Shown here in pieces: positions 26,028-35,119 of a stretch of 64,000 bases of DNA. The notes under the pieces are model-generated. The model was not told where the DNA came from and did not search any database. It saw only the letters and a program-made list of their open reading frames with translations. The first letter of the stretch is position 1, and each line of letters starts with the position of its first letter. Both the position numbers and the translations under genes were made by a program. The DNA comes from Candidatus Gastranaerophilales bacterium (GTDB lineage Bacteria > Cyanobacteriota > Vampirovibrionia > Gastranaerophilales > Gastranaerophilaceae): contig CALVAO010000001.1 in NCBI GenBank assembly GCA_944325515.1, forward strand, positions 62,001 through 126,000, given 5' to 3'.

Positions 26028-28550
26028 ATGCCAGAAACAAATACTGAAGCGAAAAAGGATAATGCAAGCAATAAAGTTTTTTTAACCATACACGGTCACT
26101 TTTATCAGCCGCCAAGAGAAAATCCGTGGCTGGAAGCTATAGAACAGCAAGATAGTGCACAGCCTTTTCATGATTGGAATGAACGTATCAATGCAGAATG
26201 CTATAATCCGAATTCTGTATCAAAAATAGTTGATTCTAAAAATAAAATACTGAATGTTGTAAATAACTATGAATATATCAGTTATAATTTTGGTCCAACA
26301 CTGCTTTCATGGATGGAAGAGTTTGCTCCGCTTGCTTATGAACGAATTATTAAAGCTGATATAAATTCAAGAAAAATGCATTCCGGTCACGGAAATGCTA
26401 TAGCGCAGGTTTATAACCATATGATTATGCCTCTGGCAAATGAACGCGATAAACAAACGCAGGTTAAATGGGGAATTAAAGATTTTGAATACCGTTTTGG
26501 CAGAAAACCGGAAGGTATATGGCTTGCAGAAACAGCCGTCGATGACGATACTCTGCGTGTTCTTGTAGAAAACGGGATAAAATTTACAATATTATCTCCA
26601 TATCAAGCACAAAGGATACGAAAAGCCGGTGAAAAAAACTGGCAGGACGTAAGCTGGGGTAATATAGATCCTGCACGTTCATATAGATATTACATAAAAT
26701 CAGCACCGGGTAAATTTATTGACTTATTCTTTTATGATGGTGCGATTTCTCGTTCAGTAGCATTTGATGAATTACTGACAGATGGTAACAAATTTGTTAA
26801 CAGATTAAAAGATGGTATTTCAAATTTAAGAAACTATCCGCAGCTTGTAAATATTGCTACAGACGGAGAGAGCTACGGGCATCATACAAAATTTGGAGAT
26901 ATGGCGCTTGCTTATGCTCTTAAAATAAAAGTTGAAGACGAAGGGTTTACTATAACCAATTATGCGGAATATCTTGAAAAATACAGGAGTGACTGGGAAG
27001 TCGAAATCAAGCCTGTGTCTTCATGGAGTTGTTTCCACGGCGTCGGAAGATGGTGTGATGATTGCGGATGTTCGACAGGCGGGCATCCGGGATGGAATCA
27101 GAAATGGAGAAAACCGCTAAGAAATGCTCTTGACTTTTTAAGAGATGAAATGACAACTCTTTATCAAAAACAAGGTAAAAAATATTTCAAAAATCCAAAA
27201 GACGCAAGGGATAATTATATTAGCGTCATATTAGACAGAAGCGATATAAGTGTGAAAAATTATCAAGAAGAATATTTTCTGCCGGATTTAAGCGACGGAC
27301 AGAAGGTAAAAGCAATGGAGCTTCTTGAAATTCAACGACAGGCAATGCTTATGTACACAAGCTGCGGCTGGTTTTTCTCTGAAATTTCCGGTATTGAAAC
27401 TGTACAAATTATGAAATATGCAGCAAGAGTCATGCAGCTTGCAAAATCATTCTTAAAAAAAGATCTAGAAACACCTTTTCTGGAGATACTAAAGGAAGCA
27501 AACAGCAATATTCCGGAATTTGGTACCGGAAAGGATGTGTTTGAGAGATTTGTTAAACCGTCTGTTGTAACAGCTAAACAGATTGTCAGCTTGTGGGCAA
27601 TTTCTTCTTTATACACAGATATTGAGGATGAAGAAAATGTATATTGTTACAAGATAAAAAAACATTCCTATAAAAGTGTCACCAAGGGAAATTCTAAACT
27701 TATAACAGGTCACATAGAAGTTGAGTCTAAAATCACACTTGAGAAATCGAATATGATTTTTGCGCTGCTTCAATTCTCTACAGGAGATTTTCAATGTGCA
27801 ATAAAGGAATATTGTACGGATGATGACTTCCTTGATACGCAAAAAGATTTGATTAGAACTTATCTGGTTTCACCTTTAACAGAAATTATCAGAAGCATAG
27901 ACAGCTATTTTGGTTCTGAATACTTTACATTGAAAGATATATTTATAGAAGAAAGACGTAAAATTCTTCAAACAATGCTAAAAGGTAAATTACAGATATT
28001 TGCTAATACATACGAGGCAATGTATAACGAAGGTAAAGGCTCTATATATCAGATGCAGACACTCGGGCTGGAGATTCCGGAAGAATTCAAAATATCTGCT
28101 CAGTATGTACTTACAAAGCAATTTAATGACCTGTTTGTTGACTCACGCGGTCTTTTAGACAGCGATATAATACAACAGGCATCTGATATTAATTTTGAAG
28201 CAAAAAGAATTGGTATTGAAATTGATAAAACACCTACATCAAAAATTTTCAGTAAGAAAATTGCGCAAAATATCAATAGATTATCCTATGCTCTTGACTT
28301 ACAGCAGGTTGATGCAACATTAGAACTTCTGGATAGCATTGCAAAACTCGAGATAAAGGTTGATATTGCAGAAGCTCAAAGCTATTATTTTTCTAAGATT
28401 GTTACAAATATTGCTGAACTAATCCAGAAGATAAGTTGTCAGGCTGACAGAGATTTACTTGTTATGCTCTTTGATATCGGTGAAAATCTGAATATCAATA
28501 TGGATTACTATAAACAGATGTTTAATAAGGCGCTTGTTAGTAAAAAGTAG
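26028..28550 (+). CDS. GH57-family glycoside hydrolase with DUF3536 domain
   Basis: 840 residues. The N-terminal glycoside hydrolase 57 (beta/alpha)7 domain opens with FLTIHGHFYQPPRENPW. The conserved region GIWLAETAVDDDTLRVL carries the position where GH57 enzymes place the nucleophile Glu, and TDGESYGHHTKFGDMAL carries the acid-base region. The C-terminal half is the DUF3536 helical domain that accompanies this subfamily. GH57 members act on alpha-glucans (amylopullulanase, 4-alpha-glucanotransferase, branching enzyme); the DUF3536 clade is uncharacterised. No signal peptide, so intracellular storage glucan is the likely substrate (inference). Confidence 0.92.
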   Translation: MPETNTEAKKDNASNKVFLTIHGHFYQPPRENPWLEAIEQQDSAQPFHDWNERINAECYNPNSVSKIVDSKNKILNVVNNYEYISYNFGPTLLSWMEEFAPLAYERIIKADINSRKMHSGHGNAIAQVYNHMIMPLANERDKQTQVKWGIKDFEYRFGRKPEGIWLAETAVDDDTLRVLVENGIKFTILSPYQAQRIRKAGEKNWQDVSWGNIDPARSYRYYIKSAPGKFIDLFFYDGAISRSVAFDELLTDGNKFVNRLKDGISNLRNYPQLVNIATDGESYGHHTKFGDMALAYALKIKVEDEGFTITNYAEYLEKYRSDWEVEIKPVSSWSCFHGVGRWCDDCGCSTGGHPGWNQKWRKPLRNALDFLRDEMTTLYQKQGKKYFKNPKDARDNYISVILDRSDISVKNYQEEYFLPDLSDGQKVKAMELLEIQRQAMLMYTSCGWFFSEISGIETVQIMKYAARVMQLAKSFLKKDLETPFLEILKEANSNIPEFGTGKDVFERFVKPSVVTAKQIVSLWAISSLYTDIEDEENVYCYKIKKHSYKSVTKGNSKLITGHIEVESKITLEKSNMIFALLQFSTGDFQCAIKEYCTDDDFLDTQKDLIRTYLVSPLTEIIRSIDSYFGSEYFTLKDIFIEERRKILQTMLKGKLQIFANTYEAMYNEGKGSIYQMQTLGLEIPEEFKISAQYVLTKQFNDLFVDSRGLLDSDIIQQASDINFEAKRIGIEIDKTPTSKIFSKKIAQNINRLSYALDLQQVDATLELLDSIAKLEIKVDIAEAQSYYFSKIVTNIAELIQKISCQADRDLLVMLFDIGENLNINMDYYKQMFNKALVSKK

Positions 28551-28672
28551 TTAAGAATAATTTCATTTTTGAAAAGCTTTGCTCTATATTAAATCTCCAG
28601 ATTTTTGCTAAGTAGTTAAACCTCTTGCTTTAAATTTTTCTCTTGTATAAAGTTAATATAGGAGTAAGTGTA

Positions 28673-29089
28673 GTGCTAAATGCAATAGAACAAGCTTTGA
28701 AATGCAGAATTGATGTTCCGGTAGGCTGTGTTATTAAAAAGAACGGAACAATTATTGCATCTGCACATAACAGGCGGGAAGCTGACTGCGATGTTACGGC
28801 TCATGCGGAAATGCTTGCGATAAAAGAGGCTCAAAATAAACTTAGCACTTCAAGATTAAAAGGATGCGAAATGTTCGTAACGCTGGAACCGTGTCCAATG
28901 TGCAGCTGGGCTATAATGCAATCCGGAATAAGCGCTGTATATTTTGGTTCGTATAACACGCAATACGGAGCACTTCTTTCTAATAATCCTTTTAAAAACT
29001 TGACTAATTCCCGCCTAAAAGTGTATGGTGGTATAGAAGAAGATAAGTGTAACAAAATACTGGAAGATTTTTTTAGAAATATAAGATGA
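28673..29089 (+). CDS. tadA: tRNA(adenosine-34) deaminase
   Basis: Makes inosine at the wobble base of tRNA-Arg(ACG). 138 residues from a GTG at 28673, chosen because AGGAG lies eight bases upstream; the in-frame TTG at 28643 has no ribosome site. Zinc and catalytic residues: H44 and E46 in TAHAE, C74 and C77 in EPCPMC. It overlaps the next gene by ATGA. First gene of a four-gene operon (tadA, DUF2400 protein, TPR protein, pheA). Confidence 0.93.
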   Translation: MLNAIEQALKCRIDVPVGCVIKKNGTIIASAHNRREADCDVTAHAEMLAIKEAQNKLSTSRLKGCEMFVTLEPCPMCSWAIMQSGISAVYFGSYNTQYGALLSNNPFKNLTNSRLKVYGGIEEDKCNKILEDFFRNIR

Positions 29090-29871
29090 TTACTAAACAA
29101 GAGCTTGACAATCTGGTTATAAGATATGAAACAGAAGATTTTATAAAAGATGATCCAATTCAATTTCCGCACAAGGGTAAAACAAAGGAAGAGATTGAAC
29201 TCTTTGGCTTTATCGCATCATTGTTTGCATATGGAAACCGTAAGATGTTTATTGCCAAGCTAAATGACCTGTTTGACAGAGCTGATAATGATATTGAAAA
29301 TTATATAAAAAACGGAGATTTTTCTAATCTTAAGGGAATAGAGTACCGTTTTGCAAAGGAAAACGATATTATTCCTATATTTGAAATATTGCATACATTA
29401 TACAAAGAAACTTCTGGGCTTGAAGAACTTTTTGAATACGGTTTCAAATCCTCGCAAAACACGTCTTCACAAGTTTTTTCAATGCTGAAAACTGTAGTGG
29501 AATATTTTTATTCCCGTGCTCCTCAATCTGCAGGGCAAGGTTTTTATCATATGATACCAAATCCAGCCAATGGCGGAGCTATGAAAAGAATGAATATGTT
29601 TTTAAGATGGATGGTAAGAAAACCTCCGGTGGATTTTGGTATCTGGAAATTTATTACACCTGCAGAATTATTAATTCCGCTGGATGTTCATGTCGCGAGA
29701 GTATCACGCTCCATGGGACTGTTAACCAGAAAAAGCAATGACTTCAAAGCCGTTCTGGAGCTTATGGAAAACTTGAAAAAGTTCTGTCCGGACGATCCTG
29801 TGAAATATGATTTTGCAATGTTTGCTTTTGGTGTAGAATTAAATCAGAAAAAGTTAGGAGTGAACTTATGA
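29086..29871 (+). CDS. TIGR02757/DUF2400 family protein
   Basis: 261 residues, the normal family length. Helical, related to the HhH-GPD DNA-glycosylase fold. The diagnostic blocks are present: DPIQFPHKGKTKEEIELFGFIASLFAYGNR (read in two parts around residues 25-54), MNMFLRWMVRKPPVDFGIW, IPLDVHVARVSRSMGL and CPDDPVKYDFAMFAFG. The catalytic role of this family has not been established. It overlaps both neighbours by four bases (ATGA), giving a tightly coupled operon. Confidence 0.9.
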   Translation: MITKQELDNLVIRYETEDFIKDDPIQFPHKGKTKEEIELFGFIASLFAYGNRKMFIAKLNDLFDRADNDIENYIKNGDFSNLKGIEYRFAKENDIIPIFEILHTLYKETSGLEELFEYGFKSSQNTSSQVFSMLKTVVEYFYSRAPQSAGQGFYHMIPNPANGGAMKRMNMFLRWMVRKPPVDFGIWKFITPAELLIPLDVHVARVSRSMGLLTRKSNDFKAVLELMENLKKFCPDDPVKYDFAMFAFGVELNQKKLGVNL

Positions 29872-30587
29872 ATAACAATTATGCGGATTTTAATTCAAAA
29901 AGATTTTTAGTAATACTTCTTTTAATATGCTTAGTCTTTTTCATAATAGTTGCAAAGGCTTTTCAGTACCTTCCAGACTCATCTCCTAACGATGGCGTAA
30001 TAGTGCAAAGAACTCAAGCCGGTAATTCTTATAGTTCAAACAATACGGTAGAGAGTTCTGCTCAAGAGGAACCTGTGGTAAAAGAAGATAATTCTTTAGA
30101 AGCTGCAGAAGAAGTAAAAAAGCAAAAAACATTGAATATTACTCTTCCAAAAGCAGATGATACTTCGGAACTTGAGGATATAAATGAGGACTTGCCGCAG
30201 GAAGCAAAAGCTGCAAATTCGGAACAAACAGCGCAAACAGCAGTAGAAATCACTCCGGAAGAAAAAGTTATAAGAATTTTGATTGCTTCAAACAAATATA
30301 AAACCGAAAAGCAATATGTAAAGGCTCTTGAAGAACTTCAAAAAATACCTTCAGTAACGTCGGATGTGAACGCTATTGCCAGAAGTTACGAAGAAATTGC
30401 TTCAATTTATGCTATAGTAAAACGATATGGAACAGCGCTTTCTTATGCACAGCGGGCTTATAATATGTCGCCTTCATCTTCCAGAGAAATGCTTCTGGCA
30501 CGTATTTACTACAAAACTGGTGATATCGACAAGGCAACAAAACGCATTAATAATGTTTTAAAAAGAGATTTTTCAGATGACAGATAA
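29868..30587 (+). CDS. Membrane-anchored TPR protein
   Basis: 239 residues. One N-terminal membrane helix (FLVILLLICLVFFIIVAKAF), a ~100-residue low-complexity acidic/Gln/Ser linker, then two to three tetratricopeptide-like helical hairpins (VKALEELQKIP, AIVKRYGTALSYAQRAYNM, EMLLARIYYKTGDIDKAT) at the C-terminus. Probably a periplasmic scaffold facing outwards from the inner membrane. No partner identified; it is coupled to the DUF2400 gene and lies 14 bp before pheA. Confidence 0.8.
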   Translation: MNNNYADFNSKRFLVILLLICLVFFIIVAKAFQYLPDSSPNDGVIVQRTQAGNSYSSNNTVESSAQEEPVVKEDNSLEAAEEVKKQKTLNITLPKADDTSELEDINEDLPQEAKAANSEQTAQTAVEITPEEKVIRILIASNKYKTEKQYVKALEELQKIPSVTSDVNAIARSYEEIASIYAIVKRYGTALSYAQRAYNMSPSSSREMLLARIYYKTGDIDKATKRINNVLKRDFSDDR

Positions 30588-30601
30588 AAGGGGTAAGGTT
30601 T

Positions 30602-31474
30602 ATGTCACAGGAATTGTTTGATACAACAAGAATAAGAAAATTATTATTTTTAGGTCCAAGAGGCTCATACAGTGATTTTGCAAAAAATAAATTTATAGAT
30701 GCATTTGATTTAAATTGCGTAAGTACGAATCTAAAATCGATTTCAAGTGTTATAAAAGCGCTAAAAGATGAAAATTCAGAAGATATCGCAGCTGTAATTC
30801 CTATTGAAAATTCAATTGAAGGTATTGTACGCGAAACTTTAGATAACTTATCATCTTTAAAAAAGGAAGAATATAAGATAGTTGCAGAAACAACTATGAA
30901 TGTTGAACACGCTCTAATAGGATTTGCTGACAAAAAATCCGATATAAAAGTCGTACGTTCTCACCCGCAGGCTCTAGCACAATGCAAAAAGTATCTGCAG
31001 GATAATTTTCCGGATTCTTTAATAGAAGAGGCAACGCTCTCGACATCAGCAGCAATCCGTTCATTAAAAAATGATGATAAGTCAATTGCTGCAATCGGAA
31101 GCCTTGATTGTGCAGAAATGTATAAAATTCCGGTAATAGAGGCAAATATTAATGATGAAGATAATAATCAAACAAGATTTATTCTGCTTGCAAAATTTCT
31201 TTCTCCTCAAACAGGACACGACAAGACAAGCATAACTTTTTCAACTGAAAATAAAGCGGGTGCTTTGAATAAAATTTTAACCATACTGGAAAACCACGAT
31301 ATTAATATGTCATACATTGATTCACGACCGTCTAAGAAAGAGTTGGGCGAGTATGTGTTCTACATTGATTTTGAAGGTCATATTCTTGATGAAAAAATTC
31401 AGAATGCTTTTGAAGAGATTATGCCTCTTGTAAAAATGTTTTATGTAATAGGTTCATATCACAGTGTAGATTAA
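30602..31474 (+). CDS. pheA: Prephenate dehydratase
   Basis: Converts prephenate to phenylpyruvate in phenylalanine synthesis. 290 residues, monofunctional (no chorismate mutase domain). Catalytic PDT domain with FLGPRGSYSDFA, AVIPIENSIEGIVRETLD and the C-lobe NQTRFILL (the TRF motif). A C-terminal ACT domain (ITFSTENKAGALNKILTILE, then INMSYIDSRPSK) gives feedback inhibition by phenylalanine. Last gene of the tadA operon; the rpsO promoter starts shortly after its stop. Confidence 0.95.
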   Translation: MSQELFDTTRIRKLLFLGPRGSYSDFAKNKFIDAFDLNCVSTNLKSISSVIKALKDENSEDIAAVIPIENSIEGIVRETLDNLSSLKKEEYKIVAETTMNVEHALIGFADKKSDIKVVRSHPQALAQCKKYLQDNFPDSLIEEATLSTSAAIRSLKNDDKSIAAIGSLDCAEMYKIPVIEANINDEDNNQTRFILLAKFLSPQTGHDKTSITFSTENKAGALNKILTILENHDINMSYIDSRPSKKELGEYVFYIDFEGHILDEKIQNAFEEIMPLVKMFYVIGSYHSVD

Positions 31475-31493
31475 GGAATATTAAGCATAAATC

Positions 31494-31522
31494 TTGATTT
31501 TCCAACCGGTTTATTATATATT
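31494..31522 (+). promoter_or_regulatory. Promoter of rpsO
   Basis: TTGATT (31494-31499), 17-bp spacer, TATATT (31517-31522). The predicted start (~31529) falls on the first base of the leader stem. Confidence 0.7.
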
Positions 31523-31528
31523 AGAAAT

Positions 31529-31669
31529 CGTAGAGTGCTTACGCCGAAATAACACTCGTACGTGCCCGGTGAAGGCAGAGGGTAAAAGTTACCCGTTGGG
31601 AATTTTACTACAGGCTTTTAAGCTTAACTCGACGCCTTACTAAGGAGCAAAATAGAAAAGGAAGAAATT
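31529..31669 (+). promoter_or_regulatory. Structured mRNA leader before rpsO
   Basis: About 140 bases with clear pairing: CGTAGAGTG (31529-31537) with CACTC-G-TACG (31553-31562, one bulged G), TGCC/GGCA (31563-31566 with 31574-31577), and GGGTAA-AAG-TTACCC (31580-31594). The GTTGGG after the last stem could pair back with GCCC at 31564-31567. S15 commonly represses its own mRNA through 16S-like leader structures, so an autoregulatory site is likely; the lineage-specific fold was not recognised. Confidence 0.55.
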
Positions 31670-31933
31670 ATGAATTTAAAAAACAAACAGGAAATTATTG
31701 AAAAATTTGGTGCTAATGCAAAAGATACAGGTTCTGCAGAAGTACAAATTGCAATGCTTACCCAGAAGATTTCAGAATTAACAGAACATATGAAATCTAA
31801 CAAAAAAGATTTTGCTACAAAACGCGGTCTTTTAATGATGGTAGGTAAAAGAAAAAGACTTCTTTCATTCTTGAAAGAAAAGAATCTTGAAGGTTACAGA
31901 AGTCTTATTAAAGAACTCAATATCAGAGGTTAA
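31670..31933 (+). CDS. rpsO: 30S ribosomal protein S15
   Basis: 87 residues, normal size. Binds the 16S rRNA three-way junction and begins platform assembly. Family blocks: [20 protein letters not shown], the loop [19 protein letters not shown] and the basic [14 protein letters not shown]. Ribosome site AAAAGGAAG. Single-gene unit between its own promoter/leader and a strong terminator. pnp, the usual neighbour, is absent. Confidence 0.97.
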   Translation: MNLKNKQEIIEKFGANAKDTGSAEVQIAMLTQKISELTEHMKSNKKDFATKRGLLMMVGKRKRLLSFLKEKNLEGYRSLIKELNIRG

Positions 31934-31934
31934 T

Positions 31935-31966
31935 AAAAAATCCGGTTTTAAAACCGGATTTTTTAT
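31935..31966 (+). terminator. Terminator after rpsO
   Basis: Perfect palindrome TCCGGTTTTAAAACCGGA flanked by A and T runs. Confidence 0.9.
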
Positions 31967-32069
31967 TGCCGGTATATATACAGAAAAATCAAAAACATCA
32001 GTCTACTGACTCTAATAATTAAATTTTTGTAATATTTTGTAACAAATAGGAAATTTTTTATATCAAAAG

Positions 32070-32085
32070 AACTTTATATAATTAA
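32070..32085 (+). promoter_or_regulatory. TACTTTAT-like element before the 216-residue gene
   Basis: AACTTTATATAATTAA, a weaker plus-strand relative of the element found at four minus-strand genes in this window. It ends 39 bases before the ATG. Confidence 0.35.
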
Positions 32086-32124
32086 GGGAATCTATTTTGA
32101 TGGGGAAATTTTTAGGGATCAAAG

Positions 32125-32775
32125 ATGATAAATTTATCAAGAGCAGTAAGATTAAAAAGCATGTTATCCAAAGCTGATGTAAATCAATTGGGACGTCACA
32201 AAATTAATAGATATTTGTATCATTTAACAAGTGCAGAAAACTATCAAAAAATTAAAGCAAGCGGATTTATAAAAACATCGAAAGATTGTACCAGTCCAAT
32301 GCTTGAAGGTGTTTTTATGTTTGATTTGAAGAATTTTCTTAAGAATTGGCGATGTTCTAGAGATTGGGCAGGCGGAAATTTGGGACTTAAGCTTTTAGGT
32401 CATGCAGCAAAGAAAAAAACTGATTTAGTTATGCTGCGGATCCCTGCTGCACAATTGGATCACTACTCATTGAAAATAAGATCGCAAAATATGCTTTTTA
32501 ATAAGCAGCACCAAACTCCGGCAACTAAACAACATGTAATAAATGGTGAGGCGGTATGTTTTAATAAAGAATTCACCAGAAAAGGACATGCAATTGAGTA
32601 TATATATGAAGATAGAATTCCGCTGCAAAATATAGAGTTTGTCGGAGAAGTAAATTCCAGAGATGTAGCATCGCATCTCCCGAAAAATGCAACACAGGGG
32701 CTGTGGGTTAGAGAAACTTTGAATCAGTTATTAGCTGGGCAGCCGGAGAAAAAAATGCTGGATTATTTTTCATAA
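32125..32775 (+). CDS. Hypothetical protein, possible ADP-ribosyltransferase-like fold
   Basis: 216 residues, basic, no signal peptide. The N-terminal segment RYLYHLTSAENYQKIKASGF resembles the opening strand-helix of ART-superfamily enzymes (DarT, RES, RNA 2'-phosphotransferase type: YHxTs..N..I...G). A later block, GVFMFDLKNFLKNW, would be the next strand-helix. Catalytic Arg/His and Glu positions cannot be fixed by eye, so activity is a guess. It has its own terminator and stands alone between rpsO and the coiled-coil genes. No antitoxin-like partner is adjacent. Confidence 0.75.
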   Translation: MINLSRAVRLKSMLSKADVNQLGRHKINRYLYHLTSAENYQKIKASGFIKTSKDCTSPMLEGVFMFDLKNFLKNWRCSRDWAGGNLGLKLLGHAAKKKTDLVMLRIPAAQLDHYSLKIRSQNMLFNKQHQTPATKQHVINGEAVCFNKEFTRKGHAIEYIYEDRIPLQNIEFVGEVNSRDVASHLPKNATQGLWVRETLNQLLAGQPEKKMLDYFS

Positions 32776-32799
32776 AAAAAAGCCTGCAAAATGCAGGCT
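32773..32799. terminator. Bidirectional terminator
   Basis: AGCCTGC-AAAAT-GCAGGCT (32781-32799) with an A8 run before it and a T-rich stretch after. It serves both the 216-residue gene (+) and the coiled-coil gene (-). Confidence 0.85.
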
Positions 32800-32855
32800 G
32801 AAAATTTTTGTAAGATGTAAGATGGGGTTATAAGTTGATTATTAGTAGGTTTAAT

Positions 32856-33758
32856 CTATATTCCAAAACTTCTTTTATTTATCTGAGTATTTTGAGAAGT
32901 TTTGCCCAAAGCAAGTGCTTTTATCTGGCTTTCTAGCATTTTATATGCGTCTTGAATTGTTTTATCGTTAGGATTTGCTTTCGCAATTTCTGTCAATTTA
33001 TTACCATATTCAATTCTTTCCTCTGCAGGAGCGTTTGTGTCTGAAAATAGTTTTCTGTATTTTGTAAAATCAGCCAAAGCTTCAGTTTTTTCTTCAACTT
33101 TAATTTCTTCTTCGCCAACTTTATTTAATTCTTTTAATTGTTCTAAAACTTCTATTGCTTCTTGAGCTTTGTCATATTTTTCCTGGACTTTTGCGTCTTC
33201 ATTTTTTGTTACTTCTTCTAAGTCTGCGACAGCTTTATTATATGCTTCCTCTTTTTTTGCTTTTAAATTTTCAATTTTTTCGTAAATTTTATCATTTTGA
33301 GCTTTCTGCTCAGCAGTAAGTTCAACACCATTTTGCGGTTCTACAATTTGTGAACTTAATTCTGCAATTTTAACAGAATACTTATCTGTGCCGTCAATAA
33401 ATGTATTAACTTTATCCTGTGCTTCGCCTACTTTTTCATCACGCTTGTTTTGCGCTCTGGAAACAGCTTCGTTAATATCGTTTTCGCTTTCTGCTCCTAT
33501 TTCGTTGAGTAGACTCTGCAATTTATTTTGAAGCTCAGTTATCCCGGATGATTCCGATGAGCCTTTTGTTTCATTGCTTTTATCAGAACCTTTGCCATCA
33601 GCAACTTTTGACGCAATTGTCATAAATATAGAAGGCACGGTCTGGCTTAACAAAACTCCGGCAATAGTATGACCGGATGCTCCACGCATTCTGTTTAACT
33701 GCGCAGTTCCTTCTGCTGCATAATCCTTATTATTACTAATGTCAGTATAGTAGCCCAT
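32856..33758 (-). CDS. Coiled-coil hypothetical protein (MGYYTD type)
   Basis: 300 residues from the ATG at 33758 (MGYYTDISNNKDY). The longer in-frame start at 33821 reads through the upstream terminator and promoter element, so it is rejected. A short tyrosine-rich start and a hydrophobic segment (GHTIAGVLLSQTVPSIFMTI) are followed by ~200 residues rich in Glu, Lys, Ala and Gln with heptad character. It lies downstream of a TACTTTAT element, like its upstream neighbour of similar plan at 33860-34822. Function unknown. Confidence 0.75.
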   Translation of the reverse strand: MGYYTDISNNKDYAAEGTAQLNRMRGASGHTIAGVLLSQTVPSIFMTIASKVADGKGSDKSNETKGSSESSGITELQNKLQSLLNEIGAESENDINEAVSRAQNKRDEKVGEAQDKVNTFIDGTDKYSVKIAELSSQIVEPQNGVELTAEQKAQNDKIYEKIENLKAKKEEAYNKAVADLEEVTKNEDAKVQEKYDKAQEAIEVLEQLKELNKVGEEEIKVEEKTEALADFTKYRKLFSDTNAPAEERIEYGNKLTEIAKANPNDKTIQDAYKMLESQIKALALGKTSQNTQINKRSFGI

Positions 33759-33780
33759 CTTTACATCTTTCTTTTTATAT

Positions 33781-33799
33781 CTTACATATATATAAAGTA
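33781..33799 (-). promoter_or_regulatory. TACTTTAT promoter-like element
   Basis: Minus-strand TACTTTATATATATGTAAG, 22 bases from the ATG at 33758. It lies directly after the terminator of the upstream gene, so it should hold the promoter itself. Confidence 0.6.
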
Positions 33800-33808
33800 A
33801 ATAAAAAA

Positions 33809-33830
33809 GACTCAATTTCACAAATGAGTC
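33809..33830 (-). terminator. Terminator of the glycine-rich coiled-coil gene
   Basis: GACTCA / TGAGTC stem with a T6 run on the minus strand; it sits 30 bp after the stop at 33860. Confidence 0.75.
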
Positions 33831-33859
33831 TTTTTGTTACAAAAGTTAATATTTAGATT

Positions 33860-34822
33860 TTATTCTTCAGTTTTGTGCTCTTTTATATAGTTATAAGCGA
33901 TTTCAACAGCCCTTTTCATAGTACTGTTTTTGTCAGATTCCGGAATACAGCTGTACATATCATATACATTCTGTGCTTTTTGAAGTTTTTCCGGCGTGCC
34001 GTCAATTTCCTTGCTAAAATGCATTATTGCAGTTCTGATATCTTTTTCTGTATAACTTTTACTTTTATCGACTTTACCGTCAACCAGTTTTTCTGCATAT
34101 TTTTCGTCAGAAGTTCTTGTTAATTTTGTACCGTCTGCTTTGTCTAAATCAACATTTTCAACCGCTTCTTGAAGTTTTGCTTTTTTTGCTTCAAGATCTT
34201 TTATATCGTTATCAAGTTTTTGGATTTCTTTTTTGTTAGCTTCAATTTTATTATTATTGTCTTTTACTATTTTATCTTGAGCTGCTTTTTCTTTTTCTAA
34301 CTCTTCTAACTCATCTTTTGCAGCATTCCACTCTTTTAAAGCATTTGTTTGAGCTTCTTTTTGGGTATCATCTTTTATTAATCTGTCATATTCTGCTTTT
34401 AGATTATCAACAGTAGCTTTTTTAGTATTAATTTGTTTACCTAATTCTTCTGAATTGGATTTTGCAGTATTAACATCATCTAGAAGTGATGTATTTTCAT
34501 TCGTTAGATTATTTTTTGTTGCAGTTTTTGAACTAATTTGTTTATCAATATTTTCAATTTCAGCTTTATTATTTTCGTGTTCAGCTTTTGCAGCGCGTTT
34601 ATTGCTTACGCTCTGGTTTATTGCCATGCCGGCAACACCCAGAACTGCATTTGCAACTCCATATCCTGCGGCTGCATCATAATCAAAGTCGCCCAAACAG
34701 TTTGTAAATAGACTGCCACCCATTCCAAAACCGCCCAGGCTGCCAAAATTGCCGTATGAACTAAGACAGCCAAAGCCGCTTCCGCCAAACATATTTAAAA
34801 TATTGTAATAAGGTATTGCCAT
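33860..34822 (-). CDS. Coiled-coil protein with Gly/Phe/Tyr-rich N-terminus
   Basis: 320 residues. The first ~60 are Gly/Phe/Tyr/Ser-rich (MFGGSGFGCLSSYGNFG). A glycine-zipper-like hydrophobic segment (GYGVANAVLGVAGMAI) follows, then ~150 residues of strong coiled coil (KAEIENIDKQISSKTATKNN onward) and a helical C-terminal domain. It has the same plan and the same upstream TACTTTAT element as the protein at 49121-50005, suggesting one regulon or assembly. A low-complexity aromatic/Gly N-terminus often drives self-association (inference). Function unknown. Confidence 0.78.
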   Translation of the reverse strand: MAIPYYNILNMFGGSGFGCLSSYGNFGSLGGFGMGGSLFTNCLGDFDYDAAAGYGVANAVLGVAGMAINQSVSNKRAAKAEHENNKAEIENIDKQISSKTATKNNLTNENTSLLDDVNTAKSNSEELGKQINTKKATVDNLKAEYDRLIKDDTQKEAQTNALKEWNAAKDELEELEKEKAAQDKIVKDNNNKIEANKKEIQKLDNDIKDLEAKKAKLQEAVENVDLDKADGTKLTRTSDEKYAEKLVDGKVDKSKSYTEKDIRTAIMHFSKEIDGTPEKLQKAQNVYDMYSCIPESDKNSTMKRAVEIAYNYIKEHKTEE

Positions 34823-34845
34823 TTTTTGCTTCTTTCCATCTTAGT

Positions 34846-34864
34846 CTTACATATATATAAAGTA
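34846..34864 (-). promoter_or_regulatory. TACTTTAT promoter-like element
   Basis: Minus-strand TACTTTATATATATGTAAG, identical over 19 bases to the element at 33781-33799, 23 bases from the ATG at 34822. Confidence 0.65.
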
Positions 34865-34981
34865 TGTAAAAAGTAATGAATTTCAAACTTCTATATTTTC
34901 TTTACAAAACTTAATATTTAAATTCAAATAAAGAATTTGACAATAAGTTATGCTCTTGCTATCATCTTAATTGTCACATCT

Positions 34982-35060
34982 GGGCATGTGGTGGAATGGT
35001 AGACACGCTAGTCTTAGGAACTAGTGCGCAAGCGTGGGAGTTCGAGTCTCTTCATGCCCA
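34982..35060 (+). tRNA. tRNA-Leu (anticodon TAG)
   Basis: A seven-bp acceptor stem (GGGCATG / CATGCCC) with discriminator A, a D arm, anticodon stem CTAGT/ACTAG with loop CTTAGGA (anticodon TAG), a class II variable arm (GCGCAAGCG) and T loop TTCGAGT. CCA is not encoded. Confidence 0.95.
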
Positions 35061-35070
35061 TTATTAAAGG

Positions 35071-35094
35071 GAGGTTTTTAGAAGCCTCTTTTTT
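35071..35094 (+). terminator. Terminator after tRNA-Leu
   Basis: GAGGTTT-TTAG-AAGCCTC stem (one G-T pair) followed by T6. Confidence 0.8.
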
Positions 35095-35119
35095 ATTTGT
35101 TTTCCTTTTATTATCCCTC

